Source: an uncultured Pelagibacteraceae bacterium
Lineage (GTDB): Bacteria; Pseudomonadota; Alphaproteobacteria; Pelagibacterales; Pelagibacteraceae
Assembly: GCA_902626575.1 (NCBI GenBank)
Contig: CACOFY010000003.1
Span: 1-64,000 of the forward strand
Reading direction: 5' to 3'
Length of the DNA: 64,000 nt
In this document: positions 18,510 through 27,519 of the stretch, piece after piece
Position numbering within the stretch: the first letter of the stretch is position 1
Layout of the letters: every line of letters begins with the position of its first letter
Program-made: the position numbers and the translations under genes
The notes under the pieces: model-generated
Told to the model about the DNA's origin: nothing
Database searches by the model: none
The model's input: only the letters and a program-made list of their open reading frames with translations

Positions 18510-19284
18510 AACAAAATCCAAAAAAAGTCTTGGTCAAAACTTTTTAGTAGATAAAAATATATTAAAAAAAATAATTGAAATTAATATAATTAATAGTGAG
18601 TCCGAAATAATTGAAATTGGACCTGGTACAGGAAATCTTACAGATTATTTAATCAAGAAAAATCCTAAAAAAATTGTTACCATTGAAAAAGATAAAGAAC
18701 TATCAAAAGATTTATCAAATAAGTTTTTTGGTAAAGCTGAGGTTATAAACAAGGATATTCTAAAGTTTTTTAATTATGAAATTTTCAATAAGAATACAAT
18801 TATAATTGGTAATTTACCTTATAATATTTCTTCACAAATTTTAGTAAAATTTATACTAGATAATAAGTTTAAGTTTAGAGCTCTAATATTTATGTTTCAA
18901 AAAGAAATGGCAAATCGAATTTTAGCACATGTAAATTCAAAAGATTATGGTCGTTTATCAATATTATCTAACTGGAAATTTGAAATAAAAAAGCTTTTCG
19001 ATATTAAACCAAGTTCTTTTTCTCCAAGACCAAAGGTTGATAGTTCATTATTAATATTTAAAGAGAAGATTGAAAAATTTCCTCTTAAAGACCCCAAAAA
19101 TTTGGAAAAAATTACTAGAATATTATTTAATCAAAGAAGAAAGAAAATTAGGAAATCAATTTATTATATTTTTAAAAATAATAAAAATATTATTAGTCAA
19201 CTTAATCTTAATCTAGATCTACGTCCTCAAAATCTTGATAGTGAAGTATACTATAGTTTAGCCGCAAAATATGAAAAGCTTTAG
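18490..19284 (+). CDS. rsmA: 16S rRNA (adenine1518/1519-N6)-dimethyltransferase RsmA (KsgA)
   Basis: Dimethylates two adjacent adenines near the 3' end of 16S rRNA during small-subunit maturation. The 264 residues have KKSLGQNFLVDKN at the start, the SAM-binding EIGPGTGNLT, and the catalytic NLPYNISS. The frame begins with TTG at 18490, overlapping pdxA by 20 bases; no ATG occurs before the conserved GQNFL block, so TTG is the best start. One base separates its end from the convergent gmk end. Confidence 0.95.
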   Translation: MQKKLVKTKSKKSLGQNFLVDKNILKKIIEINIINSESEIIEIGPGTGNLTDYLIKKNPKKIVTIEKDKELSKDLSNKFFGKAEVINKDILKFFNYEIFNKNTIIIGNLPYNISSQILVKFILDNKFKFRALIFMFQKEMANRILAHVNSKDYGRLSILSNWKFEIKKLFDIKPSSFSPRPKVDSSLLIFKEKIEKFPLKDPKNLEKITRILFNQRRKKIRKSIYYIFKNNKNIISQLNLNLDLRPQNLDSEVYYSLAAKYEKL

Positions 19285-19285
19285 A

Positions 19286-19921
19286 CTAATTGACTAATTT
19301 TTTTATATGATCTGAAATTTTTTTTTTATTATAATTTATTTGTTTCTTATTATTTAAGAATAAATCAATTAACTGACTAATTTCATTATAACATTCATTT
19401 AAATCATCGTTTATAACAACAAAATCATAATCTATCCAATGTTTAACATCTTTGTAAAAGTCTTTCATTCTTTCAGATGCGATTAGTTTATCTTTCATGT
19501 CTCTATTACTAAGTCTTTCAAAAAGAACTTGCTTACTTGGTGGCAGTACAAAAAATGTAATAATTTTATATTGAATATTTTGAGATTTTATTTGTCTTGT
19601 ACCTTGCCAATCAATATCAAATATCACGTTTTTACCTAAACTCAGAAGATCAATAACTGGTTTTTTTGAAGTTCCATAAAAATTATTAAAAACTTTAGCA
19701 TATTCTAAAAATTTATTGTTTTTGATTAGATCCTCAAAAACTGCTTTATTTACAAAAAAATAATCTTTACCATTAATTTCATTGCTTCTTGGCTTTCTAG
19801 TGGTGTGAGAAACAGAAATGTTAAAATTTTTTTTTTTTGAGAGTAAATTTACTAATGTGGTTTTTCCGGCACCAGATGGCGAGGACAATATAACTATTAT
19901 ACCATCATTTTGTGATGACAT
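19286..19921 (-). CDS. gmk: Guanylate kinase
   Basis: Phosphorylates GMP to GDP. The 211 residues include the P-loop [11 protein letters not shown] near the N-terminus, [22 protein letters not shown] (GMP-binding block) and the lid region SNRDMKDK. Length is normal for the family. Lies downstream of acpP on the same strand with 14 bases between them. It complements the guaA and guaB genes at the other end of the window in the guanine nucleotide pathway. Confidence 0.96.
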   Translation of the reverse strand: MSSQNDGIIVILSSPSGAGKTTLVNLLSKKKNFNISVSHTTRKPRSNEINGKDYFFVNKAVFEDLIKNNKFLEYAKVFNNFYGTSKKPVIDLLSLGKNVIFDIDWQGTRQIKSQNIQYKIITFFVLPPSKQVLFERLSNRDMKDKLIASERMKDFYKDVKHWIDYDFVVINDDLNECYNEISQLIDLFLNNKKQINYNKKKISDHIKKLVN

Positions 19922-19935
19922 TCGTTTTTTAAATA

Positions 19936-20175
19936 TTAGTTACTTTTACTCTCGATAAATTTAATTGCGTCTCCAACTGTAAGTATCTTTTCGGCTTCGC
20001 TATCTGAGATTTCTGAACCAAATTCCTCCTCGAAAGCCATTACTAATTCAACAGTATCTAAACTATCAGCACCTAAATCATCTATAAAGCTAGCTTCTTC
20101 TGTGACCTTAGCTTCCTCGATGCCCAAGTGGTCTGCAACAATCTTTTTTACTTTGCTTGAAATATCTTCAGACAT
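19936..20175 (-). CDS. acpP: Acyl carrier protein
   Basis: Carries growing acyl chains on phosphopantetheine. The 79-residue acidic protein has the canonical [14 protein letters not shown], with S38 as the attachment serine. It is one of the few acidic, less AT-skewed genes in the window. It follows fabG in the fabD-fabG-acpP cluster after a gap of 51 bases, the largest spacer in the cluster, which may hold a separate promoter for this highly expressed gene. fabF is not next to it; gmk follows. Confidence 0.98.
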   Translation of the reverse strand: MSEDISSKVKKIVADHLGIEEAKVTEEASFIDDLGADSLDTVELVMAFEEEFGSEISDSEAEKILTVGDAIKFIESKSN

Positions 20176-20226
20176 ATAAATCCTTTTTTGTTATATTTTT
20201 TGTTATTAGATTATTACTCAACTTTG

Positions 20227-20961
20227 TCAAGCCATATACATGCCCCCATTAACATGAATAGTTTCACCAGTAATATAGGATGCTGTATCTGAGGCTAAAA
20301 AGGCAACAGAATTAGATACATCTTCACCATTTCCCAATTTATTCATTGGGATTCTTGACATAAGACTATTTTTTACTTCTTCGTTTATTTTATCAGTCAT
20401 ATTTGTTTGAATAAATCCTGGTGATACACAATTTATTGTAATATTTTTTTTTGCATATTCTATTGCAAGGCTTTTTGACATTGCAATGATACCAGCTTTG
20501 GACGCTGTATAATTAGCTTGTCCAATGTTTCCAGTGTGCCCCACTACAGATGTTATATTGACAATTCTTCCAAATTTATTTTTAAGCATTTTTTTAAGAG
20601 CATATTTACAAGCATAAAATGTGGATGATAAATTTATGTCTATAACTTTTTGCCAATCTTCACTTTTCATTCTTAAAGATAAATTGTCCAATGTGATGCC
20701 TGCATTATTTATCAAAATATCCAACCCCCTAAGCTTTGAGTGAGCTTCTTCAATAAAACTTTCAATTTCGGAATGTTTTGAAATGTCAAATTTTATAATT
20801 TCTACTGTTGGGTAATTTTTTTTTAATTTTTTTAATTTTTCCTCGTTTGTTCCTGTCGCTAAAACTTCGCCTTTCAAAGAAACAAATTTTTTTACTAGTT
20901 CATATCCAATACCACCAGTAGCTCCAGTTATTATAATTTTTTTTTTACTGAAATTTATCAT
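20227..20961 (-). CDS. fabG: 3-oxoacyl-[acyl-carrier-protein] reductase
   Basis: NADPH-dependent reduction of beta-ketoacyl-ACP in fatty acid elongation. The 244 residues are a classical SDR: the TGATGGIG cofactor loop, NNAG at about 86-89, the catalytic Ser in TSVVGHTGN, the YTASKAG Tyr-Lys pair, and the C-terminal ITGETIHVNGGMYMA typical for FabG. It overlaps fabD by 17 bases, placing both in one operon. Confidence 0.96.
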   Translation of the reverse strand: MINFSKKKIIITGATGGIGYELVKKFVSLKGEVLATGTNEEKLKKLKKNYPTVEIIKFDISKHSEIESFIEEAHSKLRGLDILINNAGITLDNLSLRMKSEDWQKVIDINLSSTFYACKYALKKMLKNKFGRIVNITSVVGHTGNIGQANYTASKAGIIAMSKSLAIEYAKKNITINCVSPGFIQTNMTDKINEEVKNSLMSRIPMNKLGNGEDVSNSVAFLASDTASYITGETIHVNGGMYMA

Positions 20962-21880
20962 TTTTCTTTATATTGTTTATATCCTCCTCATTATTAATTG
21001 CATCAACTATTACTGTTTTATCAATTCTCTTAATCATACCGGAAAGCACTTTTCCTGGTCCTATTTCTACAAAGTGATTTACCCCATTTTTTATCATATA
21101 AAAAATGCTTTCTCTCCACCTTACCCGACTCTCAATTTGTTTAATAAGCAGATTCTTTATTTCCTTAGTACTTTGCATTTCATTCGCAGTCACATTTGAA
21201 ATAAAAATATTTTCATTAGTATTAAATTCTAGCTTATTTATTTGAGACTCCATAATTATCGTTGCTTTATTCATTAATTCACAATGAAAAGGTCCACTAA
21301 CAGGTAAGGTAATATTTTTAATACGTAAGTTTTTTAAATCATTAATTAATTTATTTAACTCATCAAGTCTACCGCTAATTACTAGCTGTCCATTTGAATT
21401 ATCATTTGCAATAAAACATTTGTAATGGTTTTCCTTAATTAAATTTTCAATTTTAAGTAAATCTGAACCAAGAATTGCGACCATCCCTCCTTCTCCTTTC
21501 GGTATTGCTGATTGCATTGCATTTCCACGAAGTTTCAACAACTTAATTGTATCTTCAAACTTAATAACCCCAGCTGATGCTAATGCTGTATATTCACCTA
21601 CCGAATGTCCTGCAAAAAATTTTGCTTTATTTAAATCACAACCAAACTCGTTTTTAGTCAAATGAAAAATGGAGTATCCTACTAAAAAAATCGCCGGCTG
21701 TGTATTTTCTGTAAGATCAAGTTTTTCTTTTGGTCCCTCCAAAATTATCTTGGATATTGGAAAATTTAGTACCTCATCTGCATGTTTGAAAAATTTTTTT
21801 ACTAAATCAAATTTTGAGTATAGTTCACTAGCCATACCCACAACTTGGGATCCTTGGCCTGGAAAAATAACAGAAAACAT
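20945..21880 (-). CDS. fabD: Malonyl-CoA:ACP transacylase
   Basis: Loads malonyl groups onto ACP. It has 311 residues with GQGSQ at 8-12, the nucleophile S93 in GHSVGEYTAL, and the histidine of GPFHCELM near 200. The C-terminal FVEIGPGKVLSGMIKRI is also typical. First gene of fabD-fabG-acpP-gmk on the minus strand, divergent from rpsF across 88 bases. Confidence 0.97.
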   Translation of the reverse strand: MFSVIFPGQGSQVVGMASELYSKFDLVKKFFKHADEVLNFPISKIILEGPKEKLDLTENTQPAIFLVGYSIFHLTKNEFGCDLNKAKFFAGHSVGEYTALASAGVIKFEDTIKLLKLRGNAMQSAIPKGEGGMVAILGSDLLKIENLIKENHYKCFIANDNSNGQLVISGRLDELNKLINDLKNLRIKNITLPVSGPFHCELMNKATIIMESQINKLEFNTNENIFISNVTANEMQSTKEIKNLLIKQIESRVRWRESIFYMIKNGVNHFVEIGPGKVLSGMIKRIDKTVIVDAINNEEDINNIKKNDKFQ

Positions 21881-21928
21881 ATATATTTATCTCTTTTTAA
21901 TTATTGTTTTAAGTATTGTAATTGTAGA

Positions 21929-21934
21929 ATTATA
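21929..21934 (+). promoter_or_regulatory. Possible -10 element for the rpsF-rpsR-rplI operon
   Basis: A perfect TATAAT lies 35 bases before the rpsF start, in the 88-base divergent spacer with fabD. A TTGTTT at 21902-21907 could serve as -35 but the 21-base spacing is longer than ideal, so the assignment rests mainly on the -10 match and position. In an AT-rich genome such hexamers arise by chance. Confidence 0.3.
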
Positions 21935-21968
21935 ATAGTATATCCTCATTTTTATTAAACTTAAAATT

Positions 21969-22334
21969 ATGAACTTATACGAACATACTATAGTGGCAAG
22001 ACAAGATGTTAGTCCATCACAAATTAAACAACTAACAGAGAAGTATACTAAAATTGTTGAAAAAAATGATGGCAAAGTAGTTCAAACTCAGAATTGGGGA
22101 CTAATAAATTTATCTTATATAATCAAAAAGAATAAAAAAGGTAATTACATCCATTTTAAATTTGAAGGTCCAGCAAAAATTGTAAGCAACTTAGAGAAAA
22201 ATGAAAGTATGGATAAAAATCTTTTAAGATATTTAACTGTTAAAGTCAAAAAATTTGACCTGGAAACAAACTATTTTTCAAAAAAAGATATTGACGAAAA
22301 GAAAAACTCAACAAAAGCAGAGGTTAATTTATAG
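21969..22334 (+). CDS. rpsF: 30S ribosomal protein S6
   Basis: Binds 16S rRNA with S18 in the platform. The 121 residues begin [18 protein letters not shown] and have the conserved [25 protein letters not shown] and LLRYLTVKV segments. First gene of rpsF-rpsR-rplI. The TAG stop shares its last base with the GTG start of rpsR. Confidence 0.97.
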   Translation: MNLYEHTIVARQDVSPSQIKQLTEKYTKIVEKNDGKVVQTQNWGLINLSYIIKKNKKGNYIHFKFEGPAKIVSNLEKNESMDKNLLRYLTVKVKKFDLETNYFSKKDIDEKKNSTKAEVNL

Positions 22335-22606
22335 TGCAAAAAAAAAAATCAGGAAATAAAAAAAAATCTCAAAGTAACTTTGCAAAATTAAGTATTTTTC
22401 AGCCAAATAAGTATAAATTTAAAAAATCATGCCCACTTTCAGTAAAAGGTGCACCAACTATAGATTATAAAAATATAAAGTTGTTAAAAAAATACATTTC
22501 TGAAAATGGAAAAATACTTCCCTCAAGGATAACAAACATAAGTCAAAAAAAACAAAGAGAATTGTCATTATCAATAAAAAGAGCTCGAAACTTAGCGTTA
22601 ATATAA
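22334..22606 (+). CDS. rpsR: 30S ribosomal protein S18
   Basis: Small basic partner of S6, 90 residues. The family core is visible as [25 protein letters not shown] and the C-terminal [16 protein letters not shown]. It starts with GTG overlapping the rpsF stop by one base, and its stop overlaps the rplI ATG by one base, so expression is tightly coupled. The N-terminal 25 residues are lysine-rich. Confidence 0.97.
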   Translation: MQKKKSGNKKKSQSNFAKLSIFQPNKYKFKKSCPLSVKGAPTIDYKNIKLLKKYISENGKILPSRITNISQKKQRELSLSIKRARNLALI

Positions 22607-23064
22607 TGAAAGTAATTTTACTTGAAAATATTAGAAAAATTGGATCGATTGGCGAAGTAATAGATGTAAAAAGAGGCTTCGCAAGAAACTATCTTATTGC
22701 GAATAAAAAAGCTTTGTATGCGTCTAAAGAAAACATTAAAGAAGTTGAAAAAATAAAAAGTGATTTGAACAAGAAAGATCTAGAAAAAAAGAAATCAGCA
22801 AAAGAAATATTTGATAAAATAAAATCTAAAGAATATACAATTAAAAAATTAAGTACTGAAAATAAAGAGCTTTATGGTTCAGTAAAACCAACAGAAATTT
22901 CTAAAATTATAAATGAAAAAGATGGAATTGAGATCCAGCCATCAATGATACAACTAATGGATGATATAAAATCGTTAGGTGATTTTAAGGTAAATATAAA
23001 TTTACATTCTGAAGTACAAGCGCAAATAAAGATTAAAGTAATTCCCGCTGAAGTAATTCAATAA
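22606..23064 (+). CDS. rplI: 50S ribosomal protein L9
   Basis: The 152-residue two-domain ribosomal protein: N-terminal rRNA-binding domain with [21 protein letters not shown] and GFARNYLIANKKAL, a long connecting helix (about 48-75), and a C-terminal domain ending VNINLHSEVQAQIKIKVIPAE. Ends 70 bases before dnaB, in a T-rich spacer with no convincing hairpin. Confidence 0.97.
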   Translation: MKVILLENIRKIGSIGEVIDVKRGFARNYLIANKKALYASKENIKEVEKIKSDLNKKDLEKKKSAKEIFDKIKSKEYTIKKLSTENKELYGSVKPTEISKIINEKDGIEIQPSMIQLMDDIKSLGDFKVNINLHSEVQAQIKIKVIPAEVIQ

Positions 23065-23134
23065 TTATACACTATTATCCCCATAACCTTTTTTTTATTC
23101 AATTTTTATTTTAATTCTATAAGATGTTTTTTTT

Positions 23135-24550
23135 ATGGAAAATAATTTAAGTGTTGTTACGAATAATTTTAAAGAATTACCAAACAATATCGAAGCAGAA
23201 CAATCAGTTCTAGGTTCAATCTTACTTAGCAATGAAATTTTTGATGATGTTAGCGCCATTGTTAAAAGTATAAATTTTTACGATCCAATGCATCAAAAAA
23301 TTTTCGCAGCGATAGAAAAATTAATTTTTAAAGGGATGCTAGCAAACCCTATAACATTAAAAAATTATTTTGAGAATGAAAAGGATGAAATTAATGTTCC
23401 AGATTATCTTGTAAAAGTAACGAAATTTTCTACATCATTAAGACAAGCAATTGAGTATTCAAAAATTATTTATGACATGTTTGTGAGAAGGGAATTAATA
23501 AAGATTTCTGAGAATACAATAGAAAATGCAAAATTAAATGATTTAAATATAAATGGTCAAAATATAATCGAAAATTCAGAAAAATTTTTGTACGATTTGG
23601 CAGAAAGAGGATCTTTTAATTCCTCTTTAATTAAATTTGATGAAGCTATGAAAATGACAATTGAAATGGCTTCTAATGCCTACAAAAATGAAGAGGGTAT
23701 TGTTGGTGTTCCAACAGGTTTAAGAGATTTAGATGATAGACTGGGTGGTCTTCACAAGTCAGATCTTGTTATAATTGCAGGAAGGCCCTCAATGGGTAAA
23801 ACTGCACTTGCTACAAACATAGCTTTCAATGCTGCACAAAAACTTCAAGAGACTGGAAAGAAATCATCTGTTGCTTTTTTTTCACTTGAAATGTCTTCAG
23901 AACAGCTTTCTACGAGAATACTTGCAGAGCAATCTAGAATTAAATCAAACGATATAAGAAGAGGGAGAATTTCTGAGGAGCAATTTGATAAATTTATCGA
24001 AACATCTAAAAATATATCAGAATTACCTCTATTTATAGATGAAACACCTGCAATAAGTATTGCCGCTTTAAGTAATAGAGCAAGAAGAATCAAAAGAAAA
24101 CACAACCTAGATCTTATTGTAATTGATTATATTCAATTAATGAGAGCAGTAAATACAAAGGATGGACGTGTTCAAGAAATTTCGGAGATTACTCAAGGTT
24201 TAAAAGCACTTGCAAAAGAGTTGTCTGTCCCTGTATTAGCTTTATCACAACTCTCAAGAGCTGTTGAACAAAGAGATGATAAAAAGCCTCAACTATCAGA
24301 TCTAAGGGAGTCTGGCTCAATAGAGCAAGATGCAGATGTAGTTATGTTTGTTTATAGAGAAGCATATTATTTAGAGAGAAAACAACCAAGACCTGCAACT
24401 GTTGAGCATGCTGAATGGCAAGCAAAAATGAACGAAGTCTCCAATCTAGCTGAAATTATAATAGGTAAGCAAAGACATGGACCTACCGGAAATATTATGT
24501 TGGAATTTGAGGCAATGTTTACCAAATTTAAAGATACTCAAATTAGTTAA
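23135..24550 (+). CDS. dnaB: Replicative DNA helicase DnaB
   Basis: Hexameric 5'-3' helicase at the replication fork. The 471 residues have an N-terminal DnaB domain (PNNIEAEQSVLGSIL), and a RecA-like C-terminal domain with Walker A GRPSMGKT (216-223), Walker B LDLIVIDYIQLM, and the DLRESGSIEQDADVVMFVYRE arginine-finger region. No intein is present. In many alphaproteobacteria alr and radA follow; here an exporter gene follows instead. Confidence 0.98.
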   Translation: MENNLSVVTNNFKELPNNIEAEQSVLGSILLSNEIFDDVSAIVKSINFYDPMHQKIFAAIEKLIFKGMLANPITLKNYFENEKDEINVPDYLVKVTKFSTSLRQAIEYSKIIYDMFVRRELIKISENTIENAKLNDLNINGQNIIENSEKFLYDLAERGSFNSSLIKFDEAMKMTIEMASNAYKNEEGIVGVPTGLRDLDDRLGGLHKSDLVIIAGRPSMGKTALATNIAFNAAQKLQETGKKSSVAFFSLEMSSEQLSTRILAEQSRIKSNDIRRGRISEEQFDKFIETSKNISELPLFIDETPAISIAALSNRARRIKRKHNLDLIVIDYIQLMRAVNTKDGRVQEISEITQGLKALAKELSVPVLALSQLSRAVEQRDDKKPQLSDLRESGSIEQDADVVMFVYREAYYLERKQPRPATVEHAEWQAKMNEVSNLAEIIIGKQRHGPTGNIMLEFEAMFTKFKDTQIS

Positions 24551-24573
24551 TTTAAAATATAAATGACTAATAA

Positions 24574-26976
24574 ATGTTCGCCGATTTTTACAATAATATT
24601 ATTCTTAAAAAACCTAAATTTGTATTTTTAAGCTTAATTATATTGCTAGCTTTTTTTGGATATTCTTCAAAAGATTTTAGGTTGGATGCTTCATCAGATA
24701 CATTATTAATCGAAGGTGATCCAGATTTAGAATATTTAAGAGAGATTAATGAAAGATATGGCGCAAAAGAGTTTCTTATACTAACCTATGCTCCTAAAGA
24801 ACCAATCACTTCTCAAACTACCATTAATAATCTTTTAAGCCTAAAATATAAAATTCAAAGCTTAGATTGGGTACACAATGTTGTGACTATTCTTGATATA
24901 CCTTTACTAAACAACTCTGAGGCCCCCCTTCAAGAAAGGCTTAAAAACTTTGTAACTTTGAAGGATGAGAAAGTAGATAAAGACAGAGGATTTAATGAAA
25001 TCATAAATAGCCCAGTTTTTAGAAACTTTGTAATTAGTGAGGATGGTACGACCACAGGAATAATTGTTTATTTAAAAAAAGATAATCAACTCCAAAATTT
25101 AGTAAATTCAAGTCAAAAGGAAATTGAAGAATACAAAGATTATTTAAAAAAAAAAAATCATGAAAATATAATAGAAATTAGGGATGTCATTAAAACTTAC
25201 AGCAAAGATGCTAAAATATTTTTAGGTGGTATACCTATGATAGCAGATGACATGATGTCATTTATAAAAAGTGATATTATTGTATTTGGACTAGGAGTTT
25301 TTTTATTTATTATTGCAACTTTATGGTTTGTATTTAGAAAATTAATTTGGGTTTTAGTGCCAATAAGCAGCTGCGTGTTCTCCGTAATTATTATGACAGG
25401 GTTGTTAGGTTTATTGGGTTGGAAAGTAACAGTGATATCCTCAAATTTTATTGCATTAATGTTAATTCTTACAATGGCAATGAATATACACATGAGTACC
25501 CGTTTTATTCAATTAAAAAAAAATAATTTAAATTTAAGCAACTTTGAGATTTTATCAAAAACAACTCATAAAATGTTTTGGCCAATTCTTTATACTGTTT
25601 TAACAACAGTGTGTGCTTTTTTATCGTTAATATTTAGTGAAATTAAACCAATTATCGATTTTGGATGGATGATGACTTTAGGGTTAATGACTTCGTTCTT
25701 AATAACTTTCACACTGCTTCCTACTTTGTTAAGTTTTGCACCTATAAATAACATTAACTTGGAAGAAATAAATAATTATAAAATTATAAATTTTTTTTCA
25801 AAAATATCTATAAATAATAAAAATTTGATTTTTTTAACTACAATATTAATAATAATTTTAAGTATCTTTGGTATCAAACGTTTAGAGGTTGAAAACAGTT
25901 TCATAAACTACTTTGACAAAAAAACAGAAATTTATAGAGGAATGAAATTGATTGATGAAAAATTAGGTGGAACAACTCCTCTTGAGATAATTATTAAATT
26001 TGGTGAAATTTCTGATGAAGATGCTGCAAACTCTGAAAAAGATGAGTTTGACGATTGGGAAAATGATGGAGATACAAACGATGAAAAATATTGGTTTACA
26101 AAAGATAAAATTGATAAAATAGATAAAGTACATAATTATTTGAATGGTTTACCGGCGATTGGTAAAGTTTTATCTTTTTCTTCAATTATAGATGTTGCAA
26201 CAAGTTTAAATAATAATAAAGAACTTGGTACTCTAGAAATGGGTGTGCTTTACTCAAAAATACCGGAGACAATAAAAAAGGAAATTATAGATCCCTATAT
26301 ATCAATTAAAGATAATGAGGCTAGAATAAGTCTACGAATTAAAGACTCTCTTGAAGATTTAAGACGTAATGATTTAATAAACCAAATTAATTATGATTTA
26401 GAAAATAAATTAAACTTAAAGAAGGATGAATTTAAACTTGCTGGCGTCTTAATTTTATTTAATAATTTATTACAAAGTTTATTTAAGTCGCAAATTTTAA
26501 CTCTCGGCTTTGTAATGATTGGTATATTTGTAATGTTTTTTATTTTATTTAAGAATATTAAATTATCAATAATAGGAATTGTTCCTAATTTTCTTGCTGC
26601 TTTTTTTATTTTAGGATTAATTGGTATAATGGGAATTCCTTTAGATATGATGACAATTACCATAGCTGCAATTACAATTGGAATAGCTGTGGATAATAGT
26701 ATTCACTATATATACAGATTCAGAGAGGAATTTTCAGATATTAAAGATTATAACAAGACTATAGAGCGTTGCCACTCTACTGTTGGTGTTGCAATAATTA
26801 ATACCTCAATAACTATAGTATTTGGTTTTTCAATACTGGTATTATCTAATTTCATCCCTACTATTTATTTTGGTGTTTTTACTGGAATTGCAATGCTGTT
26901 GGCCATGATTTCTGTATTAACACTTCTGCCATCATTGATAATTATTTCAAAACCCTTTGAATATTTAAAAAATTAA
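24574..26976 (+). CDS. RND/MMPL superfamily exporter
   Basis: An 800-residue inner-membrane protein with the RND repeat plan: a first helix at about 17-35, a large periplasmic loop (36-225), helices to about 390, one helix near 415-435, a second periplasmic loop, and helices from about 625 to the end. The second loop carries a strongly acidic stretch (about 480-505, rich in Asp and Glu). The helix AAITIGIAVDNSIHYIYRFRE matches the MMPL/RND family. Substrate is unknown; lipids or hydrophobic compounds are typical. It is tightly followed by cvpA with no spacer. Confidence 0.85.
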   Translation: MFADFYNNIILKKPKFVFLSLIILLAFFGYSSKDFRLDASSDTLLIEGDPDLEYLREINERYGAKEFLILTYAPKEPITSQTTINNLLSLKYKIQSLDWVHNVVTILDIPLLNNSEAPLQERLKNFVTLKDEKVDKDRGFNEIINSPVFRNFVISEDGTTTGIIVYLKKDNQLQNLVNSSQKEIEEYKDYLKKKNHENIIEIRDVIKTYSKDAKIFLGGIPMIADDMMSFIKSDIIVFGLGVFLFIIATLWFVFRKLIWVLVPISSCVFSVIIMTGLLGLLGWKVTVISSNFIALMLILTMAMNIHMSTRFIQLKKNNLNLSNFEILSKTTHKMFWPILYTVLTTVCAFLSLIFSEIKPIIDFGWMMTLGLMTSFLITFTLLPTLLSFAPINNINLEEINNYKIINFFSKISINNKNLIFLTTILIIILSIFGIKRLEVENSFINYFDKKTEIYRGMKLIDEKLGGTTPLEIIIKFGEISDEDAANSEKDEFDDWENDGDTNDEKYWFTKDKIDKIDKVHNYLNGLPAIGKVLSFSSIIDVATSLNNNKELGTLEMGVLYSKIPETIKKEIIDPYISIKDNEARISLRIKDSLEDLRRNDLINQINYDLENKLNLKKDEFKLAGVLILFNNLLQSLFKSQILTLGFVMIGIFVMFFILFKNIKLSIIGIVPNFLAAFFILGLIGIMGIPLDMMTITIAAITIGIAVDNSIHYIYRFREEFSDIKDYNKTIERCHSTVGVAIINTSITIVFGFSILVLSNFIPTIYFGVFTGIAMLLAMISVLTLLPSLIIISKPFEYLKN

Positions 26977-27519
26977 ATGGAGTTTGTTAAGGAAATTAAA
27001 GATTTTTTTTCCTATTTTGATCTTGCTTATATTGTAATTACTCTTCTATCACTATTTAAATGCACCAAAAAAGGTTTCGTCTTGAGTATTTTGTCTCTAT
27101 CTAAATGGTTATTGGCTTATATTATAACTTTAATTTTATTTCCTAAAACAAAACCATATGTGAAAGGCATAATTGATAATGAATATATTCTTGATATTGT
27201 TTTGGGTATTTCGATCTTTGTAATAATAATTTTCTTAGTGCTATTAATTAGCAAAGGAATTAGTAGGACAGTAAAATATTCAGGCCTAGGTAAACTAGAT
27301 ACTTTATTTGGTTTTCTATTTGGATTCGTAAGATCTTATATTATTTGTGTATGCCTGTTTTCAGCAGTTGATATAGTTTATAATTCAAAAAAATGGCCTG
27401 TGGATGCTAAGAAATCATTTACCTTTTCATATGTTGAAAAAGGTAGTAATTACATAATAAAAGAGTTTCCTAATGAAAAAAACTATGAAGATGCCAAAGA
27501 CAAAGTTCAAGAACTTTAG
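26977..27519 (+). CDS. cvpA: CvpA family membrane protein
   Basis: A 180-residue protein with four predicted membrane segments (about 17-35, 42-60, 70-95, 108-130), matching CvpA, named for colicin V production in E. coli but of broader unclear role. The motif KKGFVLSILSLSKWLLAY and GKLDTLFGFLFGFVRSYI are typical. Immediately upstream of and overlapping purF by up to 47 bases, an association conserved from gamma- to alphaproteobacteria. Confidence 0.88.
   Translation: MEFVKEIKDFFSYFDLAYIVITLLSLFKCTKKGFVLSILSLSKWLLAYIITLILFPKTKPYVKGIIDNEYILDIVLGISIFVIIIFLVLLISKGISRTVKYSGLGKLDTLFGFLFGFVRSYIICVCLFSAVDIVYNSKKWPVDAKKSFTFSYVEKGSNYIIKEFPNEKNYEDAKDKVQEL

Noticed and set aside
23065-23134. Rho-independent terminator between rplI and dnaB
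   Set aside because: There are T-runs but no stem of more than a few pairs before them.
24574-26976. Hopanoid exporter HpnN
   Set aside because: Size and fold are compatible, but no squalene or hopanoid genes are present and the motifs seen are only those of the general MMPL family.
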